DNA of 6,605 bases from Rikenellaceae bacterium (GCA_900767375.1 CAAFYX010000131.1:1-6605); one strand, 5' to 3'; shown: positions 1-6,582, counted from the stretch's first letter. Numbers and translations: made by a program. Notes: a model not told the origin generated them from the letters alone.

Positions 1-1311
1 GGCCATGCCCACGCACTCTATACCATCACCGCTCCCGACAGCCGCTCCGCCGGCTTCGTGAAGGTGACGGCTTCGTGGAAGGGTGGGGAAGTGTCCCTCG
101 TGCAGAGGGTCCGCTGCGCCGAGCCTGTGAAGATCAATGAAATCAGGCTCAGCACACCGGCCTCCCGCCTCGACCAGTTCATAGAGCTTTTCAATGCTGG
201 AGACGAGCCGGCTGACATATCCGGGCTGCGCCTGGATATCCGCAGGAGCGGCAGCGCCTCTGTCGAGGCCGCCCTCATCCCTGATGGAACAGTCATAGCT
301 GCAAATGGATTCTACACCCTGGGACTGGCTGCAAACGCATTGACAGCGGAGAACCAGACGGTGGTTTTCACTCCGGTTTCCACCGGTCCTTGGATTGATA
401 TCCCTGCCGGAGCGAACAGCCTTCCTGTCGCTTCCGTGGCAGGTTTCACAGTCGGTGAGCGGGCTGGAATCGACCTTGGCGGCCATTATGAAACCGTCAC
501 TGTGACGGCTGTGGGGACGGCATCGACCCAGACCACCTTGTTCAAGGAGGCGCATGCCGGTGACAGAGTGATTTATCTGACTTCCAACCTTAACCTCAGA
601 GCCGGTGATGTGCTTACTATCAACACCGGTTCACGAGTTGAGACTGCAGTTGTAAAGAACATTCTGAAGGCTGTAGGCGAGCCGGTCCGCCATTTCGGCC
701 CGGAGCCGGTCGCTCCCCATGAGCCGGGCTCCGTGGAGCTGGAGGAGGCATTGTCACTGGTGCATATGGCTGGCGTGGATGTTTCCTGCCCTGGAAGCGG
801 TATAAGCTTCGAGCCTGCCACTGCTTTCGCCCACCGCAGCGGCGATGCCGTGCAGCCGCTGGGCAGCACCGTGGATCTGACCGGCTGCATCCTTGCCGAT
901 TCTCCGGCGCTTGAGCCTGTGGAGGGCAAGTCCTTTGACGGCTGGTTCGGATATGCGCTTTCACCTTCGGCGGGTTCCATCGCCCTTGTGGACCCTGAAT
1001 CAGGGGCGGTCCTGGATGCCATCGTCTATGGCTCCCAGCAGAGCAATTCCAGCGCGAACGGCACCATCGCCAGTCCGGAGCTCGCTACTCTCGAGGGAGT
1101 GCAGGCCGGAGGCGGTTGCATAGCGGTAGTCCCGCCTGCTCCAAGGCCGGCATTCGGTCTGACAGGTGCATTGAGAGATATGATAGTGGGCGTTGTCAAT
1201 CCTGATGGAAAGAGCATACTCCGCGTTCCTGACGGAAAGGATTCCGACAACCTGTGCTCTGACTTCACAGTGTCCGAGCATCCTACTCCTGGAGAAACGA
1301 ACGTTTATTAA
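1..1311 (+). CDS. C-terminal part of a large, probably secreted protein with a split lamin-tail-like domain (putative glycoside hydrolase accessory region)
   Basis: The frame is open from base 1 to the TAA at 1309-1311, giving 436 visible residues; the true start lies upstream, so the GTG at 58 is only an internal valine codon. Visible residues about 45-110 read like the first half of a lamin tail domain (INEIRLSTPA, then DQFIELFNAGDEPADISGL). Residues about 131-223 hold two similar beta-rich modules (nt 391-669), followed by a segment with GSGISFEPATAFAHRSGD. Residues about 310-375 look like the second half of the lamin tail domain (GSIALVDPESGAVLDAIVYG, then SNSSANGTIASPELATLEG). From memory, such modules with a lamin tail occur at the C-terminus of secreted glycoside hydrolases, mainly in Actinobacteria; this is recall, not a search. 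No catalytic domain is visible, so the enzyme family, or whether it is an enzyme at all, cannot be stated. Secretion is inferred from domain type because the N-terminus is missing. The next gene begins 19 bases after the stop. Confidence 0.75.
   Translation, partial: GHAHALYTITAPDSRSAGFVKVTASWKGGEVSLVQRVRCAEPVKINEIRLSTPASRLDQFIELFNAGDEPADISGLRLDIRRSGSASVEAALIPDGTVIAANGFYTLGLAANALTAENQTVVFTPVSTGPWIDIPAGANSLPVASVAGFTVGERAGIDLGGHYETVTVTAVGTASTQTTLFKEAHAGDRVIYLTSNLNLRAGDVLTINTGSRVETAVVKNILKAVGEPVRHFGPEPVAPHEPGSVELEEALSLVHMAGVDVSCPGSGISFEPATAFAHRSGDAVQPLGSTVDLTGCILADSPALEPVEGKSFDGWFGYALSPSAGSIALVDPESGAVLDAIVYGSQQSNSSANGTIASPELATLEGVQAGGGCIAVVPPAPRPAFGLTGALRDMIVGVVNPDGKSILRVPDGKDSDNLCSDFTVSEHPTPGETNVY
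391..669 (+). repeat. two tandem, diverged protein-level modules of about 43 residues
   Basis: The module encoded by 391-519 (begins WIDIPAGANSLPVASVAGF) and that encoded by 541-669 (begins FKEAHAGDRVIYLTSNLNL) align without large gaps. Shared positions follow the pattern AG, a hydrophobic strand ending near Ser, then G-D/E-x3-I-x2-G-x3-ET-x2-V (GERAGIDLGGHYETVTV against GDVLTINTGSRVETAVV). The DNA is not obviously repeated, so the duplication is old or the modules were inherited as a set. They probably form small beta-sandwich or hairpin units inserted between the two halves of the lamin-tail-like domain. Confidence 0.6.
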
Positions 1312-1330
1312 CCCTTTAATATTTAACATT

Positions 1331-1981
1331 ATGAAAAAGTATTTCGCTGAATTCATCGGAACAGCTGTCCTTACCCTCCTTGGCTGCGGTACAGCAGTGT
1401 TCCTGGGCTGCGGCACTCCTGCAGGAGTAGTCGGCACCGCACTTGCTTTCGGTCTTGCAGTTGTCGCCATGGCTTACGCTATCGGTGGCATTTCAGGATG
1501 CCACATCAACCCTGCAATTACCCTCGGAGTTGTCCTTTCCAAGAGAATGAGCTGGAAGGACGCTGCCGGATACTGGGTGGGCCAGATCCTTGGCGGTATC
1601 GCCGGAGCTGCCATCCTTTTCTGGATCTGCTCATGCACCCAGTTCGAAATGGGTGGTGCAAACATGGCCCAGGCAGGTGTATCTTCATGCGGAGCATGGC
1701 TCACAGAGATCGTAGCCACCTTCATCTTTGTCCTCGTGGTCCTCGGTACCACTGATTCCGAGAAGGGTGCAGGGAACTTCGCCGGTCTCGCCATCGGTCT
1801 TGCACTTGTCCTCATCCACCTTGTCTGCATCAACCTCACAGGCACATCAGTGAATCCTGCCCGTTCCATCGGACCAGCTCTGTTCGTCGGCGGTGCAGCC
1901 CTCTCACAGCTCTACATCTTCATCGTCGCCCCTCTCGCCGGCGGTGCACTTGCAGCCCTTGTCTGGAAGCTCCTCAAATAA
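1331..1981 (+). CDS. aqpZ: aquaporin, AqpZ-like water channel (MIP family)
   Basis: A complete 216-residue inner-membrane MIP protein, slightly shorter than E. coli AqpZ (231). It has six hydrophobic segments and both NPA half-helix motifs: HINPAITLG (NPA at 60-62) and TSVNPARSIGPALF (NPA at 175-177). By alignment with E. coli AqpZ from memory, the aromatic/arginine selectivity filter is F40, H163, T172 and R178, the water-selective pattern rather than the glycerol facilitator pattern. The start at 1331 is chosen because MKKYFAEFIGTAVLTLLGCG is the normal family N-terminus; an in-frame ATG at 1193 would add 46 residues overlapping the upstream gene. It lies 19 bases after the previous stop with no convincing promoter between, so read-through from the upstream gene is possible. 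There is no strong Shine-Dalgarno site, only an AT-rich leader. It is rich in cysteine (C19, C27, C57, C100, C102, C120, C166). Function is confident; the symbol is by similarity. Confidence 0.93.
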   Translation: MKKYFAEFIGTAVLTLLGCGTAVFLGCGTPAGVVGTALAFGLAVVAMAYAIGGISGCHINPAITLGVVLSKRMSWKDAAGYWVGQILGGIAGAAILFWICSCTQFEMGGANMAQAGVSSCGAWLTEIVATFIFVLVVLGTTDSEKGAGNFAGLAIGLALVLIHLVCINLTGTSVNPARSIGPALFVGGAALSQLYIFIVAPLAGGALAALVWKLLK

Positions 1982-1997
1982 GCACGGACAATATAAA

Positions 1998-2031
1998 AAG
2001 AAAGGTCGACCCGTTTGGGCCGGCCTTTCTT
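1998..2031. terminator. bidirectional rho-independent terminator between convergent genes
   Basis: The left arm 1998-2012 (AAGAAAGGTCGACCC) and right arm 2017-2031 (GGGCCGGCCTTTCTT) pair around a GTTT loop. The 15-pair stem has one A-C mismatch and one G-U pair. It begins 17 bases after the aquaporin stop and ends 18 bases before the stop of the minus-strand lipoprotein gene. The minus strand has a U-rich tail after the stem (CTTTTATATTG); on the plus strand the stem itself closes with CUUUCUU. The placement suits termination of both converging transcripts. Confidence 0.85.
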
Positions 2032-2048
2032 GTATAGCCATATTCAAA

Positions 2049-3779
2049 TTAAAGAGACATTGAAGGGAATTTGAATACCATGCTTTCTGAAGCGCAGTTC
2101 TCGTACCAGTCGAGATTTGTGAGGTGGTTGTTGCTCCAGCCACCGAACTGAGGGTAGACTGAGAAGATCGGCTGGTTTTCTACACACCATTTCCAGTCGC
2201 CTGGAACGCAGATCATATAAGGAACACAACCCTTCTCAGGAGCTTCCACAACGCTCTTGACTCCACCGTCCCTGACAATCTTGAAGCCGCCCATATCCTT
2301 GCTCATGGAGAAGTTCTCAGGACAAGGCAATGTGATGGTGACGACGTTGGCGATGAGTCCCTTGGAGTTGGTGTTGATCATCTGGTAGGCTTCCTTTGCA
2401 TTAGGATTCTTTGCGTCCTTGACCTTCTCTGGATGTCCGAGGATGGCGTGGATCTCACCGAGGTTCTCATCACCGAAGTAGACTGAATTGCCAAGTGTGC
2501 TTCCTGCTGCCAGGAAGGTGACGCTGATGTTTGAAGCGCCTGCAACATGGCTTACCTCGAATACAACGTCGTTGAAGTCATAGTCGCAGCTTCCATTGAC
2601 GTCAGTGCCAGGGAATACGTCCTCACAAGCGATGATCCATGAACCGTCCTCTACATCAGGAGTGATGTTCGGATCTTCACCCTGAGGGTCTTCACCCTGT
2701 GGATCGTCGCCGGCTGGCTTGTAAGGCTCGAGTCCGCTGTAGTTGAATACGATGTGGTCGTATTCCGGATTTGTATATGAGTGAGGATTGAGCTCGCAGA
2801 AGTCATCGATGGCAAGATAGTCGCCGATAATGGCCATATGACCATAATGTCCGAGGTCTTCGCCGATGTATGGACCAGGGTTTTCTGCATATCCTGTTGA
2901 AGGAGCATCTCCATATTTGCTTTCAGAGTAGAATACTCCTCCCTGATCGTTTCCTGATATCATGACGAATCCGAATGGCTGTCCTGCAGGAACGTTGACT
3001 ACGATTTCCTTTGAACGGCAGTCGGTCACTGCACCATAGTAAGCAAGACTCGGCATATGGGCGTCAGAATATGTCTGCCACTGACCGTCCCACGGAGTTT
3101 GGTACTGCATAATTTCATCCTTCTTGTCGTTCTGGTAGATGTATACATTTTCAGACTTTCCACCGTCGGTGAGGATCATGTATATACCCAGAGTGGCTTT
3201 TGAACCTGACTCGGATGTGTACCAGACAGGATTGATGGTGAATGTTCCGGTAGGGGCGACAAACTGTTCCACAGAATACTCTACATTCTCGAACTCGCTG
3301 CCGGCAACGTCGCTGCTGACACCGGTGTAGCTGAATTCAGAGTATTTGCCGGAATATGAGGCGCTGACTACTCCGTTGCCACTGAATACGCTCCTGGTGC
3401 TGCTGAAGCTGGCGTTTCCACCGAGGGCGACAGTTTTCCTGGCGCCGGTCTTCTGGTCCTCGACGAGGACTTCATTGATGCCGGAGAATACGTCGAAGCT
3501 GATCTTCTCAGAGCCGTCGACGGTCTTGTCGGCGAGAAGTTTGTAGGACTTGCCATTGAAGGAATAGACCTTGATTTCTGTGGCTGAGGCTGTGCTTACG
3601 GTTACTGAACCTTCCTTTGCGAGGTTCCAGAGGTGGTCAGGGTCGATGCGTCCGACCATCTTGGAAAAGAATGAGTTGTTGGCGTTCTCCTGCTTCTTCT
3701 CATCCCAGTTCAAATCGACACACGATGAGACGGCTGCGACGGCCATCATCAACATCACGAACTTTACTGATTTTTTCAT
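2049..3779 (-). CDS. LruC/DUF4842-like domain lipoprotein, probably outer-membrane anchored and surface exposed
   Basis: A 576-residue protein with a lipoprotein signal: positively charged MKKSVK, a hydrophobic stretch, then lipobox VSSC with the lipidated cysteine at C20. The acidic D22, and D26-E27 further on, follow the cysteine and may aid surface export as in other Bacteroidota lipoproteins. Residues 45-62 (RIDPDHLWNLAKEGSVTV) resemble the conserved start of Bacteroidota LruC-type lipoproteins. The middle (about 175-350) is beta-rich and resembles DUF4114, ending YDHIVFNYSG. A DPQGE linker follows at about 358-370. The C-terminal part (380-576) has the acidic signature CEDVFPG ... DYDFNDVVFEV (about 385-409) typical of LruC/DUF4842 proteins and possibly metal binding. 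The molecular role is unknown; adhesion or surface structure is only a guess. The ATG at 3777-3779 is preceded by AAGGAAG and its own promoter (3807-3836). It appears to be a single-gene unit ending at the 1998-2031 hairpin. Confidence 0.85.
   Translation of the reverse strand: MKKSVKFVMLMMAVAAVSSCVDLNWDEKKQENANNSFFSKMVGRIDPDHLWNLAKEGSVTVSTASATEIKVYSFNGKSYKLLADKTVDGSEKISFDVFSGINEVLVEDQKTGARKTVALGGNASFSSTRSVFSGNGVVSASYSGKYSEFSYTGVSSDVAGSEFENVEYSVEQFVAPTGTFTINPVWYTSESGSKATLGIYMILTDGGKSENVYIYQNDKKDEIMQYQTPWDGQWQTYSDAHMPSLAYYGAVTDCRSKEIVVNVPAGQPFGFVMISGNDQGGVFYSESKYGDAPSTGYAENPGPYIGEDLGHYGHMAIIGDYLAIDDFCELNPHSYTNPEYDHIVFNYSGLEPYKPAGDDPQGEDPQGEDPNITPDVEDGSWIIACEDVFPGTDVNGSCDYDFNDVVFEVSHVAGASNISVTFLAAGSTLGNSVYFGDENLGEIHAILGHPEKVKDAKNPNAKEAYQMINTNSKGLIANVVTITLPCPENFSMSKDMGGFKIVRDGGVKSVVEAPEKGCVPYMICVPGDWKWCVENQPIFSVYPQFGGWSNNHLTNLDWYENCASESMVFKFPSMSL
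2671..2700 (-). repeat. 15-base tandem repeat encoding the DPQGE linker
   Basis: Two adjacent 15-base units (2671-2685 and 2686-2700) differ at two positions, and a more diverged third unit may follow at 2701-2715. On the coding strand they encode the repeated DPQGE of a flexible acidic linker between the two domains of the lipoprotein. The unit is a multiple of three, so copy-number change would keep the frame. Confidence 0.75.
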
Positions 3780-3806
3780 GTTTTTCTTCCTTGATTAAAT
3801 ATTGTG

Positions 3807-3836
3807 CAAATTTACTACTATTTTTCCACTCTACAA
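3807..3836 (-). promoter_or_regulatory. Bacteroidota-type promoter for the lipoprotein gene
   Basis: Read on the minus strand, TTG (3836-3834) is followed after 19 bases by TAAATTTG (3814-3807), a perfect TAnnTTTG -7 box. This matches the primary sigma-factor consensus of Bacteroidota. The -7 box is 27 bases upstream of the ATG at 3779, leaving a short leader that includes AAGGAAG. Confidence 0.75.
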
Positions 3837-3916
3837 GAGTTCCGTCGAGGATTTTTCATTTAAATTGTTTTATAACTGCACTTTAGCCTTCGGATGCGTT
3901 CACTTTTTTATCTGTA

Positions 3917-3946
3917 TTGGATTTTTCTGGATTTTTGCTAATTTTG
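3917..3946 (+). promoter_or_regulatory. Bacteroidota-type promoter for the GNAT gene
   Basis: TTG at 3917-3919 is followed after exactly 19 bases by TAATTTTG (3939-3946), a perfect TAnnTTTG -7 box. Transcription would start at about 3951-3953, leaving a leader of only about 15 bases before the ATG at 3968. It is divergent from the lipoprotein promoter; between them (3837-3916) I see only AT-rich sequence with no clear operator. Confidence 0.7.
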
Positions 3947-3967
3947 TCTGCTCAAAAATGATGCTCG

Positions 3968-4537
3968 ATGAAGACCAAGAGGACCATACTCCGGAGATGG
4001 CGGGAGTCCGACAAGGACGCCCTCTTCAGGCTTGCTTCGGACCCTGACGTCGGCCCGCGTGCCGGCTGGACTCCTCATGACAGCGTCGAGGAGAGCCTTC
4101 AGGTCATCCGTGAGATCCTCAGCAACGACTATACCTGGGCCATAGAACTGAAGTCCACGGGCGAAGTCATCGGCAGCATTGCATATCTGGACCAGACAAA
4201 CAGCAATATCGACATCGGAAAGAAGGATGTCGAGGTGGGGTATTGGATCGGCAAGCCATACTGGAACCAGGGCATCTGCACCGAGGTCCTCAGCGAATTC
4301 ATCAAGTACTGCACCGGCAAGGTCAGGGCCCGTGTCATCTGGAGCGACTTTTTCATCGACAACCCGGCTTCCGGCCGCGTGATGGAGAAGTGCGGTTTCA
4401 AGAGCAGCGATATGTTCACCTATTGCACCACCCTCTATGGTGGAAAGGACCGTCCTCTCAAAATTATGAAACTCAAGCGCCCTTTCATTTCCAGACTTGG
4501 CAGAAGTGTCTTCCATCCTCATGACTCGAAGAGATAG
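3968..4537 (+). CDS. GNAT family N-acetyltransferase, RimJ/RimL type
   Basis: A 189-residue cytoplasmic enzyme of the usual length for Acetyltransf_3-type GNAT proteins, which move an acetyl group from acetyl-CoA to an amine. The N-terminus KRTILRRWRESDKDALFRLA is the standard beta1-alpha1 opening. The acetyl-CoA binding region is at 88-110 (VEVGYWIGKPYWNQGICTEV), and residues 131-144 (DNPASGRVMEKCGF) form the usual NxxSxRvMEKxGF motif. In the pyrophosphate loop the common YWGQGIAT is YWNQGICT, with Asn at the first glycine position. The start is well fixed: an in-frame TGA at 3959-3961 lies just upstream, so ATG 3968 is the first possible start. The last 20 residues are basic and look like an extension. 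The substrate cannot be told from sequence; it could be a ribosomal protein N-terminus, a peptide or a small amine. It has its own promoter and is not obviously linked to its neighbours. Confidence 0.9.
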   Translation: MKTKRTILRRWRESDKDALFRLASDPDVGPRAGWTPHDSVEESLQVIREILSNDYTWAIELKSTGEVIGSIAYLDQTNSNIDIGKKDVEVGYWIGKPYWNQGICTEVLSEFIKYCTGKVRARVIWSDFFIDNPASGRVMEKCGFKSSDMFTYCTTLYGGKDRPLKIMKLKRPFISRLGRSVFHPHDSKR

Positions 4538-4571
4538 TTTGAACTTTATTCCGTTTTTTTAACTATCTTTG
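4538..4571 (+). promoter_or_regulatory. Bacteroidota-type promoter for the fabG-ketosynthase operon
   Basis: A perfect TAnnTTTG -7 box, TATCTTTG, lies at 4564-4571, 25 bases before the ATG. The best upstream box is TTTG at 4538-4541, immediately after the GNAT stop codon, with a spacer of 22 bases, a little longer than the usual 19-21. The -7 box is more certain than the -33 box. This separates the operon from the GNAT gene. Confidence 0.7.
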
Positions 4572-4588
4572 TACGATTAACCTAATTT

Positions 4589-4593
4589 GGAGG
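4589..4593 (+). promoter_or_regulatory. strong Shine-Dalgarno site GGAGG before fabG
   Basis: GGAGG ends only three bases before the ATG at 4597. The other genes here have weak or no such site, as is usual in Bacteroidota, so this perfect but closely spaced site stands out. Whether it aids initiation is uncertain. Confidence 0.5.
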
Positions 4594-4596
4594 ATT

Positions 4597-5325
4597 ATGT
4601 CAAAATTTGCACTCGTTACAGGTGGCGGAAGAGGCATAGGCGCGGCGGTATGCAAGCGCCTGGCTGCTATGGGGTATGGCGTGATCATCAACTACCGCTC
4701 AAGCGCTGCTGCGGCGGAGGAACTCAAGAAGGATATTGAGAATGAAGGCGGAGTCGCGGAACTTCTGCCTTTCGATGTATCCTCTCCCGAGCAGACCGAT
4801 GCCGCCATCGAGAAGTGGGAGGACTCCCATCCGTCCGACTACATCGCCGTGCTTGTGAACAATGCAGGCATACGGAAGGACACCCTTATGGTGTTCATGA
4901 ACAACGAGCAGTGGAATGACGTTATCTCAGCCAATCTTTTCGGACCGTTCTATGTTACCAGGCGTGTCCTGAAGAAGATGCTGACCAAGCGCTGGGGAAG
5001 GATCATCAACGTTTCGTCTCTTTCCGGTCTCAAGGGACTCCCGGGACAGACGAACTATTCAGCTTCCAAGGCTGCGCTCATCGGTATGACCAAGTCGTTG
5101 GCCCAGGAAGTCGCTGCCAGGAAGGTGACTGTCAATGCTGTGGCTCCGGGCTTCATAGCGACTGATATGACCGAGGCGCTTCCGCAGGACGATCTCGTGA
5201 AGATGGTCCCGGCGGGCCGTTTCGGCAAGCCTGAGGAAGTCGCGTCCCTTGTCGGGTTCCTGGCATCCGAGGAGTCGGCATACATTACAGGAGAAGTGAT
5301 CTCCATCAATGGAGGACTATATTAA
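4597..5325 (+). CDS. fabG: 3-oxoacyl-ACP reductase, FabG-type SDR
   Basis: A 242-residue classical short-chain dehydrogenase, the usual FabG length, which reduces beta-ketoacyl-ACP to beta-hydroxyacyl-ACP using NADPH in the cytoplasm. Visible landmarks are the cofactor loop TGGGRGIG (8-15), D60-V61 for the adenine ring, NNAG (88-91), and the catalytic tetrad N113, S141, Y154 and K158 (YSASK at 154-158), followed by the PGFIATDM loop (184-191). The C-terminus (YITGEVISINGGLY) is the standard FabG ending. NNAGIRKD and SSLSGLKGLPGQTNYSASK resemble the FabG paralogues I associate with Bacteroidota aryl polyene/flexirubin-type clusters; that is recall, not a search. It is first in an operon, with its own promoter and a GGAGG site, and is followed 15 bases later by a ketosynthase. 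A housekeeping FabG role is possible, but the neighbours favour a dedicated pathway enzyme. Confidence 0.93.
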   Translation: MSKFALVTGGGRGIGAAVCKRLAAMGYGVIINYRSSAAAAEELKKDIENEGGVAELLPFDVSSPEQTDAAIEKWEDSHPSDYIAVLVNNAGIRKDTLMVFMNNEQWNDVISANLFGPFYVTRRVLKKMLTKRWGRIINVSSLSGLKGLPGQTNYSASKAALIGMTKSLAQEVAARKVTVNAVAPGFIATDMTEALPQDDLVKMVPAGRFGKPEEVASLVGFLASEESAYITGEVISINGGLY

Positions 5326-5340
5326 TAATAACGGAAGAAA

Positions 5341-6558
5341 ATGAGACGTGTTGTCATAACCGGAATGGGCATCTGGTCCTGCCTCGGTACATCGCTTGAG
5401 GAAGTGTCTGATTCTCTGAAGAACGGCAAGTCCGGGATCGGCGTAGAAGAGATAAGGAAGGAGTTCGGCTACCGTTCCCCACTTACCGGCATCGTTCCCA
5501 TTCCCGAACTGAAGGGCAAGCTTGACCGCAGGCTCCGCATCTGCCTCGCCGAGCAGGGCCTTTTCGCCTACCAGGCCACCAAGGACGCTCTCGACGATGC
5601 TGGCGTCGACCTCGACTACCTCGCCGCCAATGAAGTGGGCATCCTTTATGGCAATGACTCCTGTGCCAAGGAAGTCATCGAAGGTTACGAAACCATCAAG
5701 AGGACAGGCGACACCGCAATGGTCGGCTCCAGCTCCATCTTCAAGTCGATGAACTCCACCGTCAGTATGAACCTCTCGACCATATTCAAGCTCCGCGGAG
5801 TGAACATGACCGTCAGTGCAGCCTGCGCCAGCGGATCCCACTCCATCGGACTCGGGCTCATCCTCATCCGTGAAGGCCTGCAGGATATGATAGTCTGCGG
5901 CGGCGCCCAGGAGATCAACCATCTCAGCATGGGCAGCTTCGACGGCATCAACGCCTTCTCCACCAGGGTGGACGACCCGACCAGGGCTTCGCGCCCGTTC
6001 GACGCTTCACGCGACGGCCTCGTCCCTAGCGGCGGAGCTGCGACAGTGATCCTCGAGGACTATGACCACGCTGTCGCCAGAGGCGCGAAGATCTACGCCG
6101 AAGTGCTCGGCTACGGTTTCTCATCCAACGGCGGCAACATCTCCCAGCCTAGCGACGAAGGCTCCGCCATCGCAATGGAAAGGGCCCTGAAGGACTCCAA
6201 TGTCAATGTCGCCGACATCGACTATGTCAATGCCCACGCCACCTCCACCCGCCAGGGCGACGCAATGGAGGCGCTCGCCATCAAGCGCGTGTTCGGCACA
6301 AACGGCGTACCGGTAAGCTCCACCAAGTCAATGACAGGCCACGAGTGCTGGATGTCCGGCGCCAGCGAGATCATCTATACCATACTTATGATGAAGGGCG
6401 GTTTCATCGCTCCGAACATCAACTTCGAGAAACCTGACGAGTATTCGGAGGGCCTGAACATAGTGAACCGTCCTATGGACGCGAAGCTCGATATCTGCCT
6501 GTCGAACGCCTTCGGATTCGGGGGAACCAACAGCGCGCTTGTAATCAAGAACCTTTAG
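5341..6558 (+). CDS. beta-ketoacyl-ACP synthase, KAS II (FabF)-like, probably from a secondary pathway
   Basis: A 405-residue thiolase-fold condensing enzyme, close to the usual FabF length of about 410, that would extend an acyl chain with malonyl-ACP. The nucleophile is C162 in SAACASGSHSIG, and the two histidines are H299 (NAHATST) and H334 (TGHECW), with K329 in SSTKSMTGH, so the Cys-His-His triad is complete. The C-terminal loop FGFGGTNSALV (391-401) is intact. The segment after H334 reads GHECWMSGASE where ordinary FabF has GHLLGAAGAVE; this, with GNDSCAKEV (104-112) and FKSMNSTVSMN (134-144), points to the ketosynthase subfamily seen beside FabG and ACP genes in Bacteroidota aryl polyene/flexirubin-like clusters (from memory). 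Because the triad is complete it is probably a catalytic KS rather than a chain-length factor. It begins 15 bases after fabG with GGAAG upstream of the ATG, so the two are almost certainly co-transcribed. Product and starter unit are not determinable here. Confidence 0.9.
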   Translation: MRRVVITGMGIWSCLGTSLEEVSDSLKNGKSGIGVEEIRKEFGYRSPLTGIVPIPELKGKLDRRLRICLAEQGLFAYQATKDALDDAGVDLDYLAANEVGILYGNDSCAKEVIEGYETIKRTGDTAMVGSSSIFKSMNSTVSMNLSTIFKLRGVNMTVSAACASGSHSIGLGLILIREGLQDMIVCGGAQEINHLSMGSFDGINAFSTRVDDPTRASRPFDASRDGLVPSGGAATVILEDYDHAVARGAKIYAEVLGYGFSSNGGNISQPSDEGSAIAMERALKDSNVNVADIDYVNAHATSTRQGDAMEALAIKRVFGTNGVPVSSTKSMTGHECWMSGASEIIYTILMMKGGFIAPNINFEKPDEYSEGLNIVNRPMDAKLDICLSNAFGFGGTNSALVIKNL

Positions 6559-6582
6559 GAAACAGAAAAAACACAAATTATA

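Noticed and set aside
573..1022. 149-residue minus-strand frame inside the first gene
   Set aside because: Low-complexity Pro/Ser/Arg-rich translation typical of an antisense shadow; the plus frame has lamin-tail-like motifs.
1193..1330. 46-residue N-terminal extension of the aquaporin from an upstream ATG
   Set aside because: It overlaps the preceding gene, and family members begin at MKKYFAEFIGT, which matches the ATG at 1331.
3802..4047. 81-residue plus-strand frame over the divergent promoter region
   Set aside because: It runs through both promoters and into the acetyltransferase in another frame, and its translation (rich in Phe and Cys) has no domain.
3938..4522. 194-residue open frame on the minus strand opposite the acetyltransferase
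   Set aside because: Its translation shows no family features, and the plus-strand frame has clear GNAT motifs and a promoter.
4535..4563. Possible terminator after the acetyltransferase (run of T at 4554-4560)
   Set aside because: The T-run has no stable GC-rich stem before it; AGTTTGAACT gives only a four-pair hairpin with a two-base loop, and the stretch is better explained as the fabG promoter spacer.
5317..5922. 201-residue open frame on the minus strand opposite the ketosynthase
   Set aside because: It lies fully against a gene with all catalytic motifs, has no recognisable domain or promoter, and is explained by the GC-rich third codon positions of the real gene.
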